This document shows positions 61,594-64,000 of a stretch of 64,000 nt of DNA, in pieces (within the stretch, counting starts at the first letter, position 1; each line of letters starts with the position of its first letter). The DNA comes from an uncultured Bacteroidia bacterium (GTDB taxonomy: Bacteria; Bacteroidota; Bacteroidia; Bacteroidales; F082), in the NCBI GenBank assembly GCA_902785755.1, contig CACZZO010000009.1:124001-188000 (forward strand), given 5' to 3'. The notes below the pieces were generated by a model. It saw only the letters and a program-made list of their open reading frames with translations. It was not told the DNA's origin and made no database searches. Both the position numbers and the translations under genes were made by a program.

Positions 61594-62361
61594 TCACGAA
61601 ACATCTTTTTCCTTTTCCGCTTCTTCTTCCTCCTTCAATCGTCGGTTCAATTCCTGCATGTAGCCAGCAGTGATGATACCGGAGGGCAGGGCAATGATGC
61701 CAATGCCGAGCATCGATGAAATGATGCTGAGGGTCTTGCCCAAGTCGGACACGGGAGAAAAATCGCCATAGCCCACCGTGCTCAGCGTGATGGCAGCCCA
61801 GTAGAACGCATCAAAAAAATTCTTGAAGATGTATTCTCCAGTCACGGGGTCAATCTCTTGTTCCGACTGGAACATGAGGATGGCAGTGATGAGGATGTCG
61901 AAAAGGGCAACCACCAAGACGGCCAACAGCATTTTCCATTGCTTTTTGACCACCGCGATAAAGAGCCCCAAAGGCTCGAAATAATTGACTATCTTCGTGA
62001 AGCGGACTATCTTAAACAAGCGGATGGCCTTTGTCAGTCTGTAGGAAGGAGCCAACAGGCTGAAAGTAGGCAAGATGGACAGGAGGTCGAGGATGGCCAT
62101 GGGGGTGAAAGGATAGAGGAGGAAGGCCTTCCATTTCGGTTTGTCGGAACGCAGATCGCAGGTCATCCAGCGGAGGACATAGTCCACCATATAGATGATG
62201 CCTGAAATGAGGTCGAAATACACGAACAAAGGCCGATACTCTCGATAAAACAGAGGTATCGTGCCAATGATTATGGCAATGAGCATGATATAATCATAGA
62301 CCAAAGAGAGCCAGCCTTCTTTCATTGGTTCGACCAGGTTGTTAATCCTATTTCGGTTCAT
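61594..62361 (-). CDS. Voltage-gated potassium-channel-like ion transporter
   Basis: 255 residues with six transmembrane segments. The S4-like helix is SYRLTKAIRLFKIVRFTKIV, with Arg and Lys every third residue; the pore loop carries the potassium filter TVGYGDF. The charged C-terminal tail is short (KEEEEAEKEKDVS). It probably conducts potassium in the inner membrane. It starts 23 bases after the AlbA/Schlafen-like gene on the same strand, so the two may be cotranscribed. Confidence 0.92.
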   Translation of the reverse strand: MNRNRINNLVEPMKEGWLSLVYDYIMLIAIIIGTIPLFYREYRPLFVYFDLISGIIYMVDYVLRWMTCDLRSDKPKWKAFLLYPFTPMAILDLLSILPTFSLLAPSYRLTKAIRLFKIVRFTKIVNYFEPLGLFIAVVKKQWKMLLAVLVVALFDILITAILMFQSEQEIDPVTGEYIFKNFFDAFYWAAITLSTVGYGDFSPVSDLGKTLSIISSMLGIGIIALPSGIITAGYMQELNRRLKEEEEAEKEKDVS

Positions 62362-62384
62362 AAATTGTGGTGTTATGTAATTGC

Positions 62385-63536
62385 TCAGGTTCTTGGGATG
62401 GTCACAGTGAACTGCTCACCCGACACATCGTTGAAAAACTCCACATTGGGTTGCTCCTTGATGGCCCTACGGATACCCGTGCCCGTGCCCCTGTATTTCA
62501 TCAGCTTGGAAGCAAAAGTGTTAACCAAGTTGTTACGCACGACGGCATTACCCAACCTGATGGCTTCAACCGTTTGGCTGTTAGGCAAGGCACCCGGACT
62601 GATAATCTCGACACGGTTGTCGAAAATGAAAAGACGAATTGGGCTGTTTTTTGAAAAATCGCGGTGCGTCAGGGCGTTTTGCAACAATTCTTCAAGAGCG
62701 ATGGGCGAAATCTCAAGGATGCCAACCGAGTTGAACGACTGACCTGCCTGAACGTGATGCAAATTTCTCGTAAAGAACGACATAGCCTTTTGGAACATTT
62801 GCGGAATCGTCCCTTCTATATCTTCACTGTCGCGATACTCGGTCAAAGCCATGTCATTCCCGAAAAACGACACCGCCTTGATGCAGAACGCGGGGCGGAA
62901 GCGTTGGGGATTTTTCGCAAAAAACAGCAATCCACCCAAAGTTAAGGCACCGTTTCTCAGGATGTTAAGGTTTTGGTACAACGTTTCGGTTTGCACCGCC
63001 TCTTCGTCACCAATTTTGGCAAGATACTGCGCAACCTTTTCCTTGTCGATGTCGTCGACCGAGGTGTACGGCACGATGATTTCATCCACATAAACATTTC
63101 CATTCTGCTGAAACAATCGGAAAAGCTCGTTGTTGTCAGTCAGCTTGCGTTTGTCGCTCCCCTGCTTCACCCAAATCGTTCCGTTATTATCCTTATAAGG
63201 TTTCGCAAAACCTTCCTCGACATGCACAACCAAGACATTGCGGCTACCTTCGTCGGTATCCAAAGAAAGAGCCTCAGTCGTCACAAAAATCTGGGGTTTG
63301 ATGGCATCGGTCGCAAGGGTCGCTATCCTATTGCCAATCTTCTGCAATTGGCTGTAGTCAAGGCCCACGATTTCGCCCGTCTTGTCTTTCACACCAAAAA
63401 TGATAACACCTCCTTTGGCATTCGACATGGCAATCATCTCGGCGGCTATAGCGGGTTCGCTGTCCATTACTTCCTTGAACTGAACCCGGCTGGTCTCACC
63501 CAAGGCAATCATATTCTTTAGTTCCAATGCGTTCAT
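62385..63536 (-). CDS. AlbA_2/Schlafen-like domain ATP-binding protein
   Basis: 383 residues from the ATG at 63536; a TTG six codons upstream is less likely. The N-terminal AlbA_2 domain is seen as ESRVQFKE-type (TSRVQFKEVM), AMSNAKGGVIIFGVKD and GTIWVKQGSDKRKL. The C-terminal part has the GHKL ATPase-like blocks EELLQNALTHRDF, IFDNRVEIISPG and RGTGTGIRRAI. Such proteins are annotated as putative transcriptional regulators or DNA-binding helicase-like proteins; the role is not established. Confidence 0.88.
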   Translation of the reverse strand: MNALELKNMIALGETSRVQFKEVMDSEPAIAAEMIAMSNAKGGVIIFGVKDKTGEIVGLDYSQLQKIGNRIATLATDAIKPQIFVTTEALSLDTDEGSRNVLVVHVEEGFAKPYKDNNGTIWVKQGSDKRKLTDNNELFRLFQQNGNVYVDEIIVPYTSVDDIDKEKVAQYLAKIGDEEAVQTETLYQNLNILRNGALTLGGLLFFAKNPQRFRPAFCIKAVSFFGNDMALTEYRDSEDIEGTIPQMFQKAMSFFTRNLHHVQAGQSFNSVGILEISPIALEELLQNALTHRDFSKNSPIRLFIFDNRVEIISPGALPNSQTVEAIRLGNAVVRNNLVNTFASKLMKYRGTGTGIRRAIKEQPNVEFFNDVSGEQFTVTIPRT

Positions 63537-63562
63537 AGGCGACTGTTTTCCCAATTATTTCG

Positions 63563-63570
63563 CAAAAGTA
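63563..63570 (-). promoter_or_regulatory. -7 box (TACTTTTG) for the AlbA/Schlafen-like gene
   Basis: TAnnTTTG on the minus strand, 26 bases before the ATG at 63536. Confidence 0.5.
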
Positions 63571-63602
63571 CACCAAATTTGCCAAAACACCACATTTTTT
63601 CA

Positions 63603-63610
63603 TATTTTTG
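63603..63610 (+). promoter_or_regulatory. -7 box (TATTTTTG) for the fucosidase gene
   Basis: TAnnTTTG on the plus strand, 19 bases before the ATG at 63630. Confidence 0.5.
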
Positions 63611-63629
63611 CCCAACAAAACGAACCAAT

Positions 63630-64000
63630 ATGAAAAAACGCCTCTTTTCCTTTATCCTTTGCCTTGCTTCTGTCATGGCCTTCGCCCAAACCGCTGACCA
63701 GCAGCCCGAACCCGACCCCATTATCACCAACCGCATCAGCCAGTGGCAGAACCTGAAGTTCGGCTTCATGATGCACTGGGGGATTTATGCCCAATGGGAA
63801 GTGGTGGAGTCGTGGTCGATTTGCAACGAGCCTTGGATCAACCGCAACGGCGCGGATTATTACCAATACAAAACTGATTACCAAAACCTTAACAAAACCT
63901 TTAACCCGAAGAACTTCGACCCAACAAAATGGGCCGAGGCCGCGAAAAATGCCGGAATGAAATATGTCGTCTTCACCACCAAACACCACGACGGCTTTTG
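63630..64000 (+). CDS. Alpha-L-fucosidase (GH29), N-terminal part, cut by window edge
   Basis: The frame is open to the end of the window (123 complete codons). It starts with a signal peptide (MKKRLFSFILCLASVMAFAQ). Conserved GH29 blocks follow: KFGFMMHWGIYAQW, then FNPKNFDPTKWAEAAKNAGM and KYVVFTTKHHDGF with the paired His of the active site. It releases alpha-linked fucose from host or plant glycans in the periplasm or outside the cell. Confidence 0.9.
   Translation, partial: MKKRLFSFILCLASVMAFAQTADQQPEPDPIITNRISQWQNLKFGFMMHWGIYAQWEVVESWSICNEPWINRNGADYYQYKTDYQNLNKTFNPKNFDPTKWAEAAKNAGMKYVVFTTKHHDGF

Overview
The window is a stretch of chromosome from an anaerobic member of the Bacteroidota, most likely Bacteroidales. 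The evidence is the recurring -7 box TAnnTTTG in front of genes with no clear Shine-Dalgarno sequence, type IX secretion C-terminal domains, and families typical of this phylum (IPExxxVDY, GYDIA GHMP kinase, DUF4468, GxxExxY, TolC/RND lipoprotein sets). The [FeFe]-hydrogenase maturase HydF points to a fermentative anaerobe. No rRNA or tRNA gene was recognised. Both ends cut genes: an SGNH hydrolase at the left edge and an alpha-L-fucosidase at the right.

Layout. 1-4.2 kb: two SGNH hydrolase-like proteins and an MBOAT acyltransferase, a polysaccharide O-acylation operon. 4.2-5.1 kb: methionine aminopeptidase. 5.2-17.4 kb: a defence and mobile-gene island on the minus strand. It holds an ADP-ribosyltransferase-type toxin between two DUF3791-like proteins, a DUF4143 ATPase behind 33-bp-spaced direct repeats, an Abi_2 (HEPN) protein, a restriction-like operon (PLD-SNF2 helicase, Eco57I-type methyltransferase, small membrane protein) and the remnant of an ATPase/nuclease gene. 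A hairpin repeat recurs in the gaps of the island. 17.4-25.5 kb: housekeeping genes (dnaG, a GxxExxY gene bracketed by 70-bp palindromes, polA, acpP-fabF-rnc). 25.5-29.8 kb: an IPExxxVDY protein, a lipoprotein, a YjbH-like outer membrane pair and hydF. 29.9-36.7 kb: a second ATPase with direct repeats, tatD-tcdA-protein tyrosine phosphatase, recG and a three-gene HipBST-like module.

36.7-49.3 kb: GtrA protein, then mevalonate pathway genes (mevalonate kinase, diphosphomevalonate decarboxylase, a GYDIA GHMP kinase and HMG-CoA reductase), interleaved with secreted proteins, a YafQ-type toxin-antitoxin pair, rlmH, ribF and asd. 49.6-56.3 kb: an AraC regulator and an adaptor/RND/TolC efflux operon. 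56.3-64 kb: a 1270-residue type IX secreted protein, a membrane-anchored AraC-type regulator, a potassium-channel-like protein, an AlbA/Schlafen-like ATP-binding protein and the start of a GH29 fucosidase.

The most unusual signals are: (1) short palindromic repeats lying in frame inside coding genes (polA, diphosphomevalonate decarboxylase, the GYDIA kinase and the large secreted protein, with a related heptamer repeat in asd); (2) 33-bp-spaced direct repeats ahead of both DUF4143-type ATPase genes; (3) a restriction-like operon whose methyltransferase carries a sharply AT-rich recognition segment; (4) the toxin flanked by two antitoxin-like genes; and (5) the palindromes around the GxxExxY gene. 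Several promoters sit only 4-5 bases before the start codon, which suggests leaderless transcripts.
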